Source: Parus major (lineage: Eukaryota > Chordata > Aves > Passeriformes > Paridae). Taken from it: a DNA stretch of 64,000 nucleotides. This document shows positions 24,101-38,145 of this stretch, piece by piece. The stretch covers positions 7,377,555-7,441,554 of the forward strand of contig NC_031768.1 of NCBI RefSeq assembly GCF_001522545.3, written 5' to 3'. Numbering within the stretch: the first letter of the stretch is position 1; every line of letters starts with the position of its first letter. The notes below the pieces were generated by a model. That model was not told the origin of the DNA, ran no database searches, and worked only from the letters and a program-made list of their open reading frames with translations. Position numbers and translations under genes: made by a program.

Positions 24101-24149
24101 GTTACAATGCCGTACAGAAATTCAGATAGTCTCTAGCACATTTTGATTC
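21121..24149. other. USP9X intron 1 segment with low-complexity tract
   Basis: Contains the AT/(TAG)/GT composite at 21781-21894, an AATTT-type pentanucleotide run near 22240-22265, and a 17-bp odd palindrome at 22984-23000. From about 23,100 to 24,130 the plus strand is T-rich, unlike the rest of the intron. No exon or known repeat family identified. Confidence 0.65.
21781..21894. repeat. Composite simple repeat: AT-rich, (TAG)6, G/T-rich
   Basis: An AT-rich stretch (21781-21825) is followed by six exact TAG units (21826-21843) and then a G/T tract with runs of T and GGGG (21844-21894). The antisense of the last part is A/C-rich, like the tract at 4.6 kb. Confidence 0.9.
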
Positions 24150-24545
24150 TCCTCCTCTACTGTTCTCTGGTGAGACCCCACTTGGGAGTGCTGTGTACAG
24201 TTCTGGTGTCCTCAATATAAGGACATTGGAGCAAGTCCAGAGGAGGCCACAAAGTTGGTAAGAGCAGTGGAGTATCTCCCAAAGACAGGCTGGGAGAGTT
24301 GGGGTTGGTCAGCCTGGAGAAGAGAAGGTTGAGTGGAGACTCACAGGGGTATTTGAAGTGGGAAATTGGAGAGCAACTCTTTATCAGGAATGGTAGTGAA
24401 AGGAAAAGGAGTAATGGGCACATACTGAAAGAGGGAAAGCTTAGGTTAAATATTAGGAAGAAATTTTTTAGCTTGAGGATTGTGAGACACTGGAACACGC
24501 TGCCCAGGAAGGTTGTGGATGCCCAACACTGCAAGTGCTCAAGGC
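24150..24545 (+). mobile_element. CR1 LINE 3' coding fragment
   Basis: About 395 bp in plus orientation, with the peptide remnant LGLVSLEKRRLSGD followed by a KLRLNIRKKFFSLRIVRHWN-type carboxyl end of CR1 ORF2 in the 24299-24592 frame. A stop lies in the upstream part, so the copy is non-functional. The extreme 3' tail is missing or decayed. Confidence 0.85.
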
Positions 24546-25020
24546 TCCTTTCTTCTTTCATCATCAACTGCTTGAACCTTTACCTTAGTTAAAAACATTG
24601 GGGTTTGTATCAAATATTGTGAGGGTAGTGGTAAAGCCACTGATAGTACACATCCCAAACTTCAGCTCTGCAATTTATGCAGGAAGGTTTTATTGATTTT
24701 TTAGGTTGCGTTAGATTCTGTAAGGTCTCTCTAAGTCACATCCCACTGTTAACTAGAGAAGAACATGGGTGCTTTAAATTCCAAAAGACATCCACAGAAT
24801 ATCTCACTTCTTTTTACAAGTGGGGCTCAAACCCTTCATAACTGTTAAGAACTTTTGTACCCAAGCTCTAGCAGAGGATAAACAGAATGTAAACATCTGT
24901 TTTCTTGTTTTGCTGCAGGGCTCACAAAGAAAACTCAGATTTTTTTTAAACACAATTTCATAGGCAGGATTGATAAAGCTAAAATGGTATCTACTTCCTC
25001 CTCCAATTACAGGAATATTT

Positions 25021-25080
25021 AGAATTATTTTGTTCATCTGCATGGGACTTCCAATGGTCATCTAGTCCAACTGCCTCAGG
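25021..25080 (-). mobile_element. Short CR1 3'-tail remnant
   Basis: GGTCATCTAGTCCAACTGCC preceded by a degenerate tail matches the reverse complement of CR1 3' ends. Only about 60 bp is recognisable. Confidence 0.55.
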
Positions 25081-28000
25081 ATTACAGATAATACTAACTG
25101 CAGACAAAAATCTAAAAATGTTAGTTAGAAAAGTTTAAATCATAACACTCCATCTGAAGTACTAGAGCCAGTTAATACTGTTCACAACTCCAGTTCTTCC
25201 TATGGAACAGAGTAAAAAAAGGAAATAACCCTTCAACATTCCATTCTTGGAATACAGTGCCAAACCATACTGAGGTCCAAATCTTCACTTATGTTCAGTG
25301 CCACCCCTGGCCTTGGTTTCTTCCTGAGATACATAAATACATGGTGGATTCTGTAATTTCTGGTAAGATTCATGCATTTTACCAGGCCACTGCTAAGTCC
25401 CAAATGGCTTTTGTTACCTTCATTCTTTCTCAAATATCTGAAGGGAACAATAATGGCATCTTGCAGATTTGTCCCATTTGCAGATTTAAAACGTGGCCTT
25501 ATTTATAGTATATATACTGCACATAAGGCTTTGCAAAACTCAGGACTATAAATATTTGAAATGTTGGCTAAAGTCATTCAGCCAGTAAATTAGAAATATT
25601 ACTACGATGTTATTTTTACACGTTACTTGTGCACTATTTTGTAAACCCTGCTTACGCACAGCACCTGATGTGTCACCACAGTGTGCAGCAGCCGATGCCA
25701 ATACTGCAACTGGACTGTAAAGATTCTGGTAGAAAAGAGGAGTTTAAAACTGGCCTGCAAAAATCGGGCTCAGCCCCTCTGGCTCTCTTCATGTACCCTA
25801 TGGAAAACTTAATGGCTTCTCTAAACTATGTTAAACACTACTAAAAAAAGATTAATTAATTAGTAGTAGTCTTTATGTCTAATATTCTATGACATTATCA
25901 ACACATTATGAAAATCTTCACACGAAGTATAAAATCAACAAAACTTACTGTTTGGTTAACTGTAAATAATTAAAGCATGATACAGCACCTAACACAGGTA
26001 TTAAACTGGAAGCAGATTACATTTTTGAATCTTGACAAAAATAACTTGGCAAAATACCTAGATATTTTTAAATGCTATAGATTCAAATATCTAAGCATTC
26101 CTGTTACTGTACTAGCTTTAATTTCACTTTTTTTTAAACTCTGCTTTTTATGTAATGTTTAATCAGAACAAACTGAGCATAAGAACCCAAACTCTACCAT
26201 CATCATTGTCAAGTGTAATTCAAATATCTCTAATACAGAAGAAAGTGACACCAGCATTAAAATTTGTCTTTCAATAAGCTTCTTCACAACTGTTTAACAA
26301 ACTTAGCCAAACTTCCAACTAGTTTCAACCTACCAACTGCCTACACAGCCTGGCGATTTTTGTGCTGCTCCATGCCAGATAACTGCAAGTAAACATTTTG
26401 ACATTTTCTGCTGCCTCACAACCATTTCAGTCAGAAGATACTTAGCCTGAAAAATCAAGCTTGCACAAGCTCCCTAGAGGTGTTACAAGATGATAGCTCA
26501 TGTCTTTTAATATTGTCTGCCTTAATTCCAATGAAACTCATACAAGCCCATCTTCCAAGGCAGACTGAATGCTCCAGAAATCCCTGAAAACTATCTGCTC
26601 CAGAGAACTTGTATAACAACTCCCCTTAAAAATCTTGGCCTCACTATAGGGAAGTAAGAAGTGGCAACAGAACAGCAGTTTTGTCTTCTGTCTTCATGTT
26701 CCTTCTGCCAACACAACGAAGGCTGTAGTTTGATATAAGCACAAAAAGATAAATAGCAGAGGAGGTTGGAAAGGAACAAGAAGCCCCTAGAAAATACACT
26801 AAGAACAAAGGAGGGCTGGAAATAGGAGAATTATTTCTACTATGTTCACTCCCCACCACAGACCCAAGAAGTGACACCACTGTCCCAGAAACACAGTATT
26901 CCTGTATCCATAAAGCCCATTAAAAAGCATGTTATAACCCTCTTTACCAAAAAATGCAGGAGAAAACAAACAACTATTATCACATCCTAAGGGTTTAAGA
27001 ATTCTGTTGCAGCTATCTGAAAACCAGGAAGTCATTCAAAAAACCACAACTCACCACACACAAAATAAAAAAATCCACAACACACACTGCTGCTGTTCTC
27101 CCTGCACTGAAATAATCCCAAAAACTGCCAAACCCCCTTGCTAAAGAGCCCTCCCTTCAGTCACAAAACAGCCTACAAAGATCCCATTTCTGAGCTGAGC
27201 CACCAACAGGCCAGGAGAGACAAGAGGAACATTGGACCTCTTCTTAAGGACAGTGCTTAAACCAGCAGGAGTCAGAGTGGCAGAACTCACATAAGATGGT
27301 TTTGCCACCACAGCGTGTGCATGGATCTATTCTGCTTCTACTGTTGGAATCTCAGTGTCAAACAACAATCTCATCCCCCAGTGCAAGTATTATATTCTGA
27401 TAAATTTTAGAAAATAAGTCTCTATTTCTGCACGTGGACAAGCCTTAGTTCAGAGTAAAGCTTCTCAGTCTGTTTGAAACCAGGGAAGTCTCCACTGTGA
27501 CAAGAAAAGGAGGGCAATCCTGCTGGCTTCCATGCTAACCACTTTTTCATCACTTTGGAATGAGCCCTTGCATCATCGCATCACCAGCCTGATCCAGAAG
27601 CCAATATGGCTGAAAGGTAACTGGAGGATAGGAATAAAATGATTTTAGTTTTCAGCTGCATCATATGCCATATGAACACCAACAATGGCAGGAGAAACAG
27701 GAAGAACACATAGCCATGAATGGAACCAACTCTTTCAGCATCACTGCAAATCTCTCATGAAATTACACCCTAGAAGAGGAGGGAAAGGGAAGGAAACAGA
27801 ATACAACTCATTACAATTAGCACATATTTAACTAATATGTAACCAAGGTTCATGTACATTATAGCACAAATGAGTCTTTACAACACAAAAAAGCCATAAA
27901 GACCAAAATTCTTCCCAAGCATAGTGGATATCACAGGAAAACACACACAGAGAAAGCTGCCTAGTAGATGATAAATGCCAGGATTGTCAGTCCACCAACA

Positions 28001-29336
28001 GCACAAGTTCAATCATGAAAGAAATATTAAGCAGCCACAGCAAGTAATGCCAACTGCAACAAGTCTGAGAAGGTGGAGGCAACAAAGTGTCCTGGAAACT
28101 ATGATAAAGCCAGCGGAATACTCAGTAGATCACAATGAGTCAGGAAAATTATTTGTCAGTAGTACTTTGAATAATCTCACTACAAGCAGACAACTTAATG
28201 ATGAAGGTATATAAGGTAACAGAAGTTGTAAAACACAGAAGGTGGCAAACATTTTACTTCTGATGAAAAAAAAAAAAGGCCAGTTATGAAACTGTAAGCA
28301 AAACTATACAATTCAAGCAGTACAATTATCTGGAAACTCAGGTAAAAAAAAATGGAACAACAGATGACAGAGCATGAGTAGCTGAGTACAACAGCTACAT
28401 CCACTGGGGAAGTCAACATCTTATGACTTTTTCATGAGTTTTCATTTAACAAAATTTTGTGTCTGCATGAAAGACAGAACATGCTCTCTGTATTTGTGAA
28501 AGGTTCAATTTGTCATTTTTCTCCTATCTAATTGGAATTTTCAGAGTAATCTGGTTTCCACTGTAATTTCATTTCCATCAAACTAAGTCTCTTGGGTAAA
28601 CAGTAATCAACTGAGGCACCAAGAACAAAAATTGTCCATACCTTTTTTGTCACAAGTTTAATGATGTTTTATAAGGAAAGAAACAACTTCAGCAATCAAA
28701 GGGAAATCTCTGACTTATAAGGCAGCTATAGAGAACTTCCCAAACTTAATTCTGTGTCTTGTTCAAAAACATTGCTGGACAACACACCAGACTTTTTCAG
28801 ATTAACCTTTTTGTCCTCCTCTCATTCTTCTGGGTATTGAGAGAAAACTGAGAAAGAGTGAGGAGGTACAACAGCAACTTAAGCCAACAAAACAGTGTAA
28901 CACCTGAATATCTAACAAAAATCCACTGAAAAGTTATGACAGGAGGTAGGTTTGAAGTTTACAGTCTCAGTTCTTCATCAATAACACAAAGACAACACAA
29001 GCTTTTTGATTAATGTTTGGGTAACATAGAGGATGAGAATGAAAAGAACCTAAAGAACCTATCAGGCTTATTAACAGCAGAATAATTCTATTCAGTATTT
29101 AGACTGATATCACACATGCATTTACAGAAAGAATTCCACAGATAAAATACTGAATGACAATCCAATTCCATCTGACTGAATGAGTTGAGGATCCAACGGG
29201 AAAAAGAGTTCCACATTAAGGTGGTGGGAGGGGGGGAAACACTGGTTAAATGACAAGCTTCATTCTCCTATTTCCCCATTTTCCATGTTTACATAAACTT
29301 AGAGGAACCTGAAGTTCAAGACCCAGTACAAGGTAC
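25081..29336. other. USP9X intron 1 segment
   Basis: About 4.3 kb of AT-rich sequence, purine- or A-rich on the plus strand. I recognised no gene, RNA or transposon in it. Confidence 0.65.
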
Positions 29337-29965
29337 TAAATATGGGTCAGAGCAACCCCAAACACAAGTACAGGCCAGGTGAAGGATGGAATGAGAGCAG
29401 CTTTGAGGAGGAGGACTTGAGGGTGCTGGGGGACAAGAAGCACAATATGACCGGGCAATGTGCACTCACAGCCCAGAAAGCCAAACATGTCCTGGGCTGC
29501 ATTCAGAGCTGTGTGGCCAGCAGGGCAAACGAACGGATTCTGTTTCTCTGCTCTGCTCTGGTGACATGCTACCCACTGTGCTGTGTCCAGCCCTGGGGTG
29601 CCCACCACAAGAAAGATACAGACCTGCTGGAGCGGGTCCAGAGCAGATCAGGAAAAGGACCACAGGGCCAGAGCCACTCTGCCATAAAGACAGACTGAGA
29701 GAGCTGGGGCTGTTCAGCCCAGAGAAGGCTCTGGGGAGACCTTAGAGCACCTTCCAGTACAAAAAGGGGACTTAGAAAAAAGCTGGAGAGGGCATGTAGA
29801 GATGGGACAAGGGCAAATAGCTTTAAGCTGGAAGAGGGTAGGTTTAGAAGAGGGGCTAGGAAGAAAATCTACTGTGAAGGTGGTGAAGCACTCAAACAGG
29901 TTGCCCAGAGTTGTGGATGTCACATTGTTGGAAGTGTTCAAGGCCAGGCTGGATCACAGGATCCA
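29337..29965 (+). mobile_element. CR1 LINE fragment (about 630 bp)
   Basis: Plus-strand remnant of the CR1 ORF2 carboxyl half. Recognisable pieces include the EEDLRVLGDKKHNMTGQCAL stretch with ERILFLCSALVTCYPLCCVQ after it, then DTDLLERVQSRS, and in another frame LRELGLFSPEKALGRP. The need to switch frames shows at least one frameshift, and the 3' end stops before a clear tail repeat. Confidence 0.88.
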
Positions 29966-32900
29966 CTACCATCCCCCTAAATGGTTCTTAAATGCTTATA
30001 TAGACCATGATTCATATTTTTTCCCCAAGGCTCTTTGCATAATTTGTTTTTCACCACACACAATTTTAAATTAACTTCACTGAGCCATTTGACAATTTGA
30101 CTAAAAAACAAATAATATACACATTTTTAAAAATAACCTTTTAATTCTGTTAAGAAATCCACTCTGAAATACAAACTCCATGTCCTGATGAATTAATACG
30201 CAGAAAAGAAACTTGCTCACTTCCATTTATCAAGAATCTGTGCAACAAGGCACCTCAAACATCAACCTCATACTTAAAAACACAGCAAGGCAAAGAAAAA
30301 TCTCAATTGATTATGTGCACCCTGTGACAAGCTGCTGTCTGTAATGCAGACATTTTCTTACTCACAGCTACAAAGTGTCTCCAAAGTATATACCCAGCAT
30401 CACCAATTCTGGGAAAACAGAACATCAGCTATTCAGTAGAGACAAGACAACTCTCCTTCAAAGCAGATTACTAACTACTGACCAAACAGGCAAGCAGGAG
30501 CAAACTACAAAAATTTTAACAGAATTTTCTTATTAAGAGAAAATCATCATAAATATCATGAAACTATCTTAAGAGAAAACAAACAGTTCAGCAGCCCATG
30601 TAAGAAGCAAAGTTTTTTATACCTACAGAAATGTATCCCCAAAGTAACTTCTTCACAATTTCTAGCAAAGGAAAAATCGTTGTCACTGAACTGCTTAAAT
30701 GTCGACATGGTTGTCCAGGCTTCTCCCCTTCCCCTCCATTTCTGGAACAAAGTTCTAAGACAAGAACTTAAATTGATGAAACACACTAGAGAAACTGATT
30801 ATGTCAAATATATGGAATAAAGAATTCTATTCTAGTGGAGAGCTGCAATTCAGAACTTAAGTGACATACAATGATAAATTCACATTTAAAGCAAGTTTTG
30901 CTGTTAGACTAACTGAAAGTAGAACTAAAGGGTTAGTCTTCATTTTAAGCATGAACTACTACTTATTTATTGTATTTTCACACCCACAAAGAACTGCAGT
31001 GACTCATCATCACTGCCAAATCCTCAAACTGTATTTCAGGTGTAGCACAGCGTAAGCACATACTTGAAAGCACAAAGCAGGAGAGATTTTGATCCTCTGC
31101 TCTCAATTTTTGAGTTAACTGCTGGCCTACATAATGTACATAACCTGCACAACACCTCAGCCTTCGGGGTGATTCTTGCACCTGGGTAAATGTCACACAA
31201 ACAGTACACTGAGTATCAGTTTCAGCTTCAGAAAAAGATGATCTTCTAAAGTACCATCTAAGGATCAACCAACACCATGCAGTGGAACCTCCAAATTAAC
31301 TCTGATATTGGCTCTTAACTGCCAACAATGAAAATAAACTAACTACTATCCTCCTCCAGCTGCCTCCAGGCAATATATCCTGAGTTCTACTGGTCCTAAA
31401 TATTCATACCATTATCAGGAAAGCGATAGAAAATAAAAGGAATATTCACGACAGGATGAATTACCAAACCCTTCTTCATCAAGTCAAAAATCTCAGAATG
31501 GTGCAGATATGTGGAAAATTCCAGTCATACACCTGCTAAGCAGAGCTGGGACTGATTGGGATTTTTTCATTACACATTAGCTTACAGCAAGGTTTCACTA
31601 CAACTGAACTCACTGATCATCTCACTGAACATCACTCAACTGATGGTTACTGGATCTACTGAAAAAAAAAAAAAATCAACCCCAAAAAAACCCAACCTAA
31701 TTTTTCCAATCCTATACATGGAAGGAAAGGGAAAAAAAAGCAGCTCCCCAAATGGCACAAAGGGAATTCATGTTTTCAGCTACATCTTCACTACACATGT
31801 AATAAACTGTCAACCACAGCAACCTGGCTGAACTGCTACAAGAACACAAACTGAAAGAATTTTCAGGTTGTGTTCCTGCCTAATCACCAAAACTATCACA
31901 AAGACATCCCAGCATTGCAAAAGGACTGTAAAACACTTTACAAATCTGACATTACCACCTGAACTAAGGAAAAAAGTCAGTACATCATCCTAGAAAGAGT
32001 TCCACTGCATGAGTGTGTGCACACATGTGTCTACAGACACACACCACTACAAGCATTCAAGGAAAAACACCTGGGATTTTAAGGTCCTACTGTGGTTAAT
32101 AAAACACTGTCTGAAAGACAGGTCAAGACATATGGAGAGCAGTGCAAAACTGGAACCTGAAACTATAGAATCAGCCACTTGAATTATATCTTCAAGCTCC
32201 AGAGGATTTATGTCACAATTTAAGGTTTTAAAAAAATAGGAAATCCTCACTACTGAAAGATTCAGGAAAACACATTAAAAGAAAACATCAGAAATTATCA
32301 AACAACATTTCTCTTACTTCTAAATGAGAAATCTACAAGTCTAAAATGTAGTTTAAACTATAGTTTAAGGTTTTAGTTTATCAAAATTTTAGTATTTCAC
32401 CAAACTATTCACCTAAAAATCAAGTTAAATAGATACATCTTTCTCATTTAACTTTCAAATTCATGGACTTGTTCTGTTGAAATTTATTAAAAAACACACT
32501 GGAGTACTCTGTTGCTAAAACAACAGAAAAACATAAACCATAAACAATTCAAGGCTCATTTACCACGATGCCAGTATGTTCTGACAACGATGTTCATTCT
32601 TATCTTACTCTAAAAAGACTTTTCTTCTCCTCACTGTCAAATTTATTTCTGGACAAAAAAACTGAAGTTCCACCCACAGCCAACACAGGCATGTCCCCAG
32701 TATCCCCATAACAAGGACACCCTCCTCCAATCAAAAAAGCAGCTCTGGTAACAGAGAGAACACAAATGACACACATCACTACTAATTTTTCTTAATGAAC
32801 ACATTTCTACAGAATCTTTTTTTCCTTTTTTCACCATTTGATGTTGTTATAGATGAAACCACCCTAACACAAAACCCAGCCTTTTTCTCTTCCCGCACCT

Positions 32901-35900
32901 AGTCCTGCTGAAGCTTGAGAAAAGCTTAAGCAGCAATTAAATGACTTAAGGACTGAACCCTATGGAATTTGGAACATATATTTTTCTGTCATTCCATGTT
33001 GCCATGCTGTTTGACTGTTACAAAAAAGTGCTACTTGTTTTAAAGGCTCTTCTAGGGACAATTTTCTATTACTTCAGTTCTGGGTATTTTACATGAAAGC
33101 TTAATGAAAAGACAGCCCTGAAATTCCCTCTGCATACTTCTCATTACTTTGAAGCACTCATTTGAACACATCTATTGAAAAGACTTCTGCAAATTTATAA
33201 CAGAGAGGATATGAGGAAACTCCTGTGACAAGGATGTCTTGCCTTCAACACAATCTTGAATCCCAGCTTAAAAATGGAATTTGGGAAAAAAAGCACATCT
33301 CTAAGGAATGATGCAATGTGGAATTCCCCTCTTCTGAGTAAATCCACAGCTAAATGCTAACTACCAAACAGCAGAATTTGCTGAAATGTCCATGCAAAGA
33401 TCAAAATGCAAGAAAATCATATTCTTCTGTTGGCAGTTACATGTGTACAGAAAACTGTCATTAAACAAGGTTACATGGTGGTTTTGCAAGCAGATCAAGG
33501 ATGGTACAAATAAAAGCTTCCCACAGTAACATTCCTGATAGCTACCCTTTACTCCCAAAGTATTTTCAATATGACTTCATGAAAAGGAGCTGATAATAGC
33601 AGTGTTCAAAATACACATAGATCTTTAATCTAAATCCCATGGATCTCTTTCAGAGCTGTACTGACACAAAATTAACTAAAAGCAAGTAATTACTCTCATA
33701 GTCAACAGTAACTAATCCTTTAAGAAAATCATATATCAACAATGTTCTTTTAAAAAGCAAGTTTGGGAACCTATATCCCAGTGGTTTTCATTTCCAGCAT
33801 TATAAATTTTATTTGAAAACACGTCAACAACTCGCAACCAAAAAGCCTTAATAATAAGCAGACTGAATTCAACTCTCAAATAAAATGAGTAACTAATGGC
33901 TTCTTATAAAACAAAGCAAATATAAAAAAATTCACAACAGAAAATGCAGAGGAAACTGGTTGTGCTGGTAAGCTTCCTCAAGGAAAAAAAACAAAGAAAA
34001 ACCAAAAGAGAAGCAAAAAGATTTAATATTAAAGTCACAACTGGCTACTTTAAGACCTTATTTACTTTCCTCCTATCCTCTACAGTGAGGACAGTTAACA
34101 GCTCTCCTGTAATGTTACCAACACTCCATTTTAAATTACTTTACCAATCCAGATCTACAGAACATCCTCAACAGACCAATGGGCTCAGGTGGGCACTGTA
34201 ATGGATCAGAAAGGCAGCACTTGACATTTTGAGAGTGCAAAACAATGACAGAACAGCATCCTGCCCTATATACTGAAGACTAAGCAAAATAACTAAACAC
34301 CCAAGTGCAGAGGAAAACTCTGTTAACAATATTCTCAAGTCATGTTCTAGCCTTAATCATAAGAGAACCTGCCAATACAACATAACTGCTCTAAAAAAGG
34401 GAACTCATAATGAATTATGGTTTCATAACAAGAGTGTGAGAACTTTCAGATGTTCCTACTTTAGTAAGAGAACAAAAAACTAGATTTAATACATGGAAAA
34501 AAAGTCACTGTGTTTTTCTAACACAATCTGAAGTAGTTCAAACTTTCCAGATAGAAAAACTCCAGTCTCACTGTATGCAAGTATCTGCTAATAGAAGATC
34601 TTCTTTGCCTCCTTCCCGTCCTCTATGGAGTATCAGAACAACACTCAGTTACGTTAAAAAATAAAAGTAGCACTGTGTATTTACAGATCACAGATAACAC
34701 GTGTGATATGAGACAAATCTACAGGAACCCCACAAAATGCTGCCAGCTTTGTAAAAGACAAGGACTGCAATGAAAGACAGACATTATCAAGCTGTGTTCC
34801 CAAAACATACCCTGAAATACAGCTTTAAAGTTAGACTTCTGATTTTAAACAGGGGTGATACGGATTATAAAACTGGATGCAGCTACACAGAGGTTGAAGA
34901 GAAGACACTGACACATCCATGAAAGAAAAACTTAAGATACCTGCACAAGGGGAACCACGTCCACGTGCTCAGATTACTATTAATGATCACACCCAGCAAA
35001 CAACTGCACACAAAACACAAAAGCCTTCACATTTACAACTTTTCAAATGAACACAAAATCCAGCAAGGTTTCCTACATCTTCACACTGGTTCCTGCAAGT
35101 GCTGGATAAGCAAGGCTCTTGTGATTACACAAAAAAGAATTCAAGTAAATACTATAGTTTCAGTGGTTTTGCAGGGTTTGGATTGTCTTTAAAAAAGATA
35201 AAAACCTGCTTTAAGCTAAAAACAGTAAGGGACACCTTTGATTCATTTACTTCACAAATGAGGCTATCTTGATCTGGATGTTTTCAAAATATACCTATTT
35301 TTGGTCTCTTAGAATAGATAAAACAGCATTCCTTTTTTAAAAAAAGGAGTAAATACATATACAGGCATACATATATATTTATATACACATACACAGATAT
35401 ATCTCTACACACAGAGAGTACCGCCTAAGACAAAAGTACTTTCTATTCAAGTATCTGAAATAAGTTCTGAACTTCTCTAAACCAGAGCAGCAAGGGCAGA
35501 AATACTTTCCATGGAATTTAATATATTTTCAATACACACCTGACAGAAACAGGACTTCAAAGCCATTTAAAAATAAATTGTTCAAACTAATAAATAAATG
35601 AATTCCTATCCATTCTTACCCAAGGCTGTATTCATATTGGGAAGGTCCTAAACTAATTTTAATTTCAAATACAAGATGTCTTGGAACAAAGGTATTACAG
35701 GTACCCTTATCTTCTCAGAAGTCTATTTAATTTTGCAAAATAGACACTAATCACTATTTTAGTTTATTTTTAGTCTCTCATCTGTGAATTTCAGCATATT
35801 CATAAAACACATAAACCTGAAAGTGTGCCTTTAGAACACAGAGTAGTTGCACTGGTCTATTTCTGAGTACCAAGGCAGCACAATGTGGGGAATAAAACAT

Positions 35901-37399
35901 TTATATAAGGGTGACAGTGTTCCACAGAGACAAAAACAGTTTTGCTACCACTGTCTGTATTGATTACTACCTCCAGATGTAGAATTCCTGTCAATTCTGT
36001 GGGCAGAGAAGCTGCCACAAAGGCAAATTCTGCAAGACATGAAACAGCAGCCAGGCAAGATTATGACAGAAGCTTCCCAAAAGAAACACCCTGAAGACAA
36101 ACTACACAAAAGAAAAGTACAAGACCCACTGGAGAGGGAGAAGTTACTATGATATAATCTTACATTTATTTCTGGTTAATTCCCTCCCCATAAACATGCT
36201 GACAATTCGAGTTTCTTCCACTGCTGCTTTATGATTATGTTTTTGGGCTTTGTATACAGCTACCATTAAGCACCACTGTTGTTTGGAGTATTGCAACAGA
36301 ATAATCAATACAGGTATTGTGTATGCCTCACTGAAATTCTTGGTATCAGCTACTGTAGTTTGTTGATTCAGAGAATAAACATTATTTCAACTCCAAGAAT
36401 CAAAAGCATTATTTTAGAAAACGAAACAAAAATAGCTCAAGAAAGCAAACAAACCAACCAACTCCCTCATGTATGACTTGGGCTTTGCTGAAATAAATAT
36501 GCAACTTGATCAGCAACATTTTTGGTGAGGAGGCCTGACAATTTCTCAAGTAAAATATGGGGGGGAAAAAAAAAAATCCCAAGTACAATATGAATAATAA
36601 AGTTAGCTGCCTACAGCTTTCAGTGACTCCTAAATCTTTCTAACTAGGGACGCTGTTTCTATTCCATAATCGATTAAGGTAAATCCCCCAAACACCCATC
36701 AACAGCCCTTTCCTAAAGGTAACAATTTGACCACCCATTTGTCAGGCATCTGAGAAGCTGCTGAAAAACACAGGTTACTGGTCTGTCATAGCAAGTGCTG
36801 CCAGAAGTACACTGAAGAATACATAACAGTATCTCAATTCAACAACTTTTTATAAAAATACAGGCCCCAGTTCTGCAAGTAGGTCAGCAAAAGCAGGCCT
36901 TGTGCTGGCTTTGAGCCTGCGACTTCAGAGGGTCTTTGGGCTGATACAAACGTCCAGTGATATGTACACAACTGCAGAAATGCGAATATAAACCCAGTTG
37001 TACAGATAACATGAAAACCGCTGAGACAGACACAATATGTCTGCAGCGAGCCTGGAAGTCCTTTGAACATTTAATTAGAACAATTCTTTTCTGAACGGTT
37101 CTTTTTTTCCTGTACAGTTGTGAGCTACTGCAAATCTTCAAAATACCTAACTGGACTTCTGAAGGAGCAAGCCTAAAACTAAATACGGCATCTTAAAAAC
37201 TACCCCAATATTTCTGGATGCCTCTACAAAGAAAAAAAACCACTCAAGAACAAAATAAGTAATTTTCAAAAGCTATTCCCGGTGTATACAAACAAAGCTG
37301 CACGAAATGGGACGGCACACATTAACTCAGTGGTAACTAACACACAAAAACCCCAACAAACCATCCAACTGGAGAAATCTCGTTTTCTCGAGGACAATA
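29966..37399. other. USP9X intron 1, promoter-proximal part
   Basis: About 7.4 kb of AT-rich sequence leading into the CpG island. A mixed AT/CA simple repeat lies at 35351-35412. No transposon, exon or RNA gene was recognised. Confidence 0.65.
35351..35412. repeat. AT/CA-rich imperfect dinucleotide repeat
   Basis: Alternating purine-pyrimidine run of the type ATACATATACA...ATATATATTTATATACACAT...CTACACACA; interrupted, so probably of modest length variability. Confidence 0.8.
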
Positions 37400-37944
37400 A
37401 CAGAAAGTATCTGCGGCCAAACTACACGCAGCTACCCCTGCCGCACACGTCGGGCAAGGGAAGAGGGCTGTCCTGCCTAAAATAAATCGCTTCAGACAAG
37501 CCCTAAGGAACAACTCCGAGGAGGAGAGGCGCGGTGAACTGCAGGAATTAGACGAAAAAACCATGAACGTTTTTCGTACATGGAAGCCGGGGCGCTGGAA
37601 GCCGAGGCCAGAGGAGTGGCCTACGTGTTAACAGTGTTTACAGCAGGCGTGAACGAGCTGGTGCTGGTGGATTTCATTGAGACCGTCGGGAAAGCGCCTC
37701 GGCAGGGCCTGATTTCCAGGCGTCGCCCGGGCCTACGCGGCCCCAATCACTCCACCTCAGTAATGGCGTTCGGGGCGAAGGGAAGCGAGAACCAGAGGAG
37801 GCGATGCCGGTGCAGCGCTGCGGGGACGCACCGGGCCCTCCTCACCGGGGGGGCCCGGCCAGAGCGGCCCCGGCGGGGCGGTCAGAGCCCCCCGAGAGCG
37901 CCGGGCGCTCCCCCCCGCCGGCAGCCGGGGATGAGGAGCCGTCA

Positions 37945-37952
37945 GCCATTTT
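37945..37952 (-). promoter_or_regulatory. YY1-like element (AAAATGGC, minus strand)
   Basis: On the minus strand the sequence reads GAAAATGGCTGACGG, matching the AAnATGGC core of YY1. YY1 elements typically lie just downstream of start sites in CpG-island promoters with this orientation relative to transcription. The ATG within it opens a 35-codon frame (37949-37842) beginning MADGSSSPAAGGG. That frame is more likely incidental than coding. Confidence 0.5.
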
Positions 37953-38145
37953 CCCTCGTCCTCCAAAACACGGCGGTGCGGGGCCGACACGCCGGGGCTC
38001 CGAGGGAGGCGCTGCCGCCGCCTCAAGCCCCGCGGGTCCCGGGGAGCTCCGTCCTCCCCCCCAGCCGCGCCCCGGCCCGCGGAGCCCCATCCCCGGGGAG
38101 CACAAACAGCTGCCCGGCCCCGCCCGGGCACCGCTCCGCACTCAC

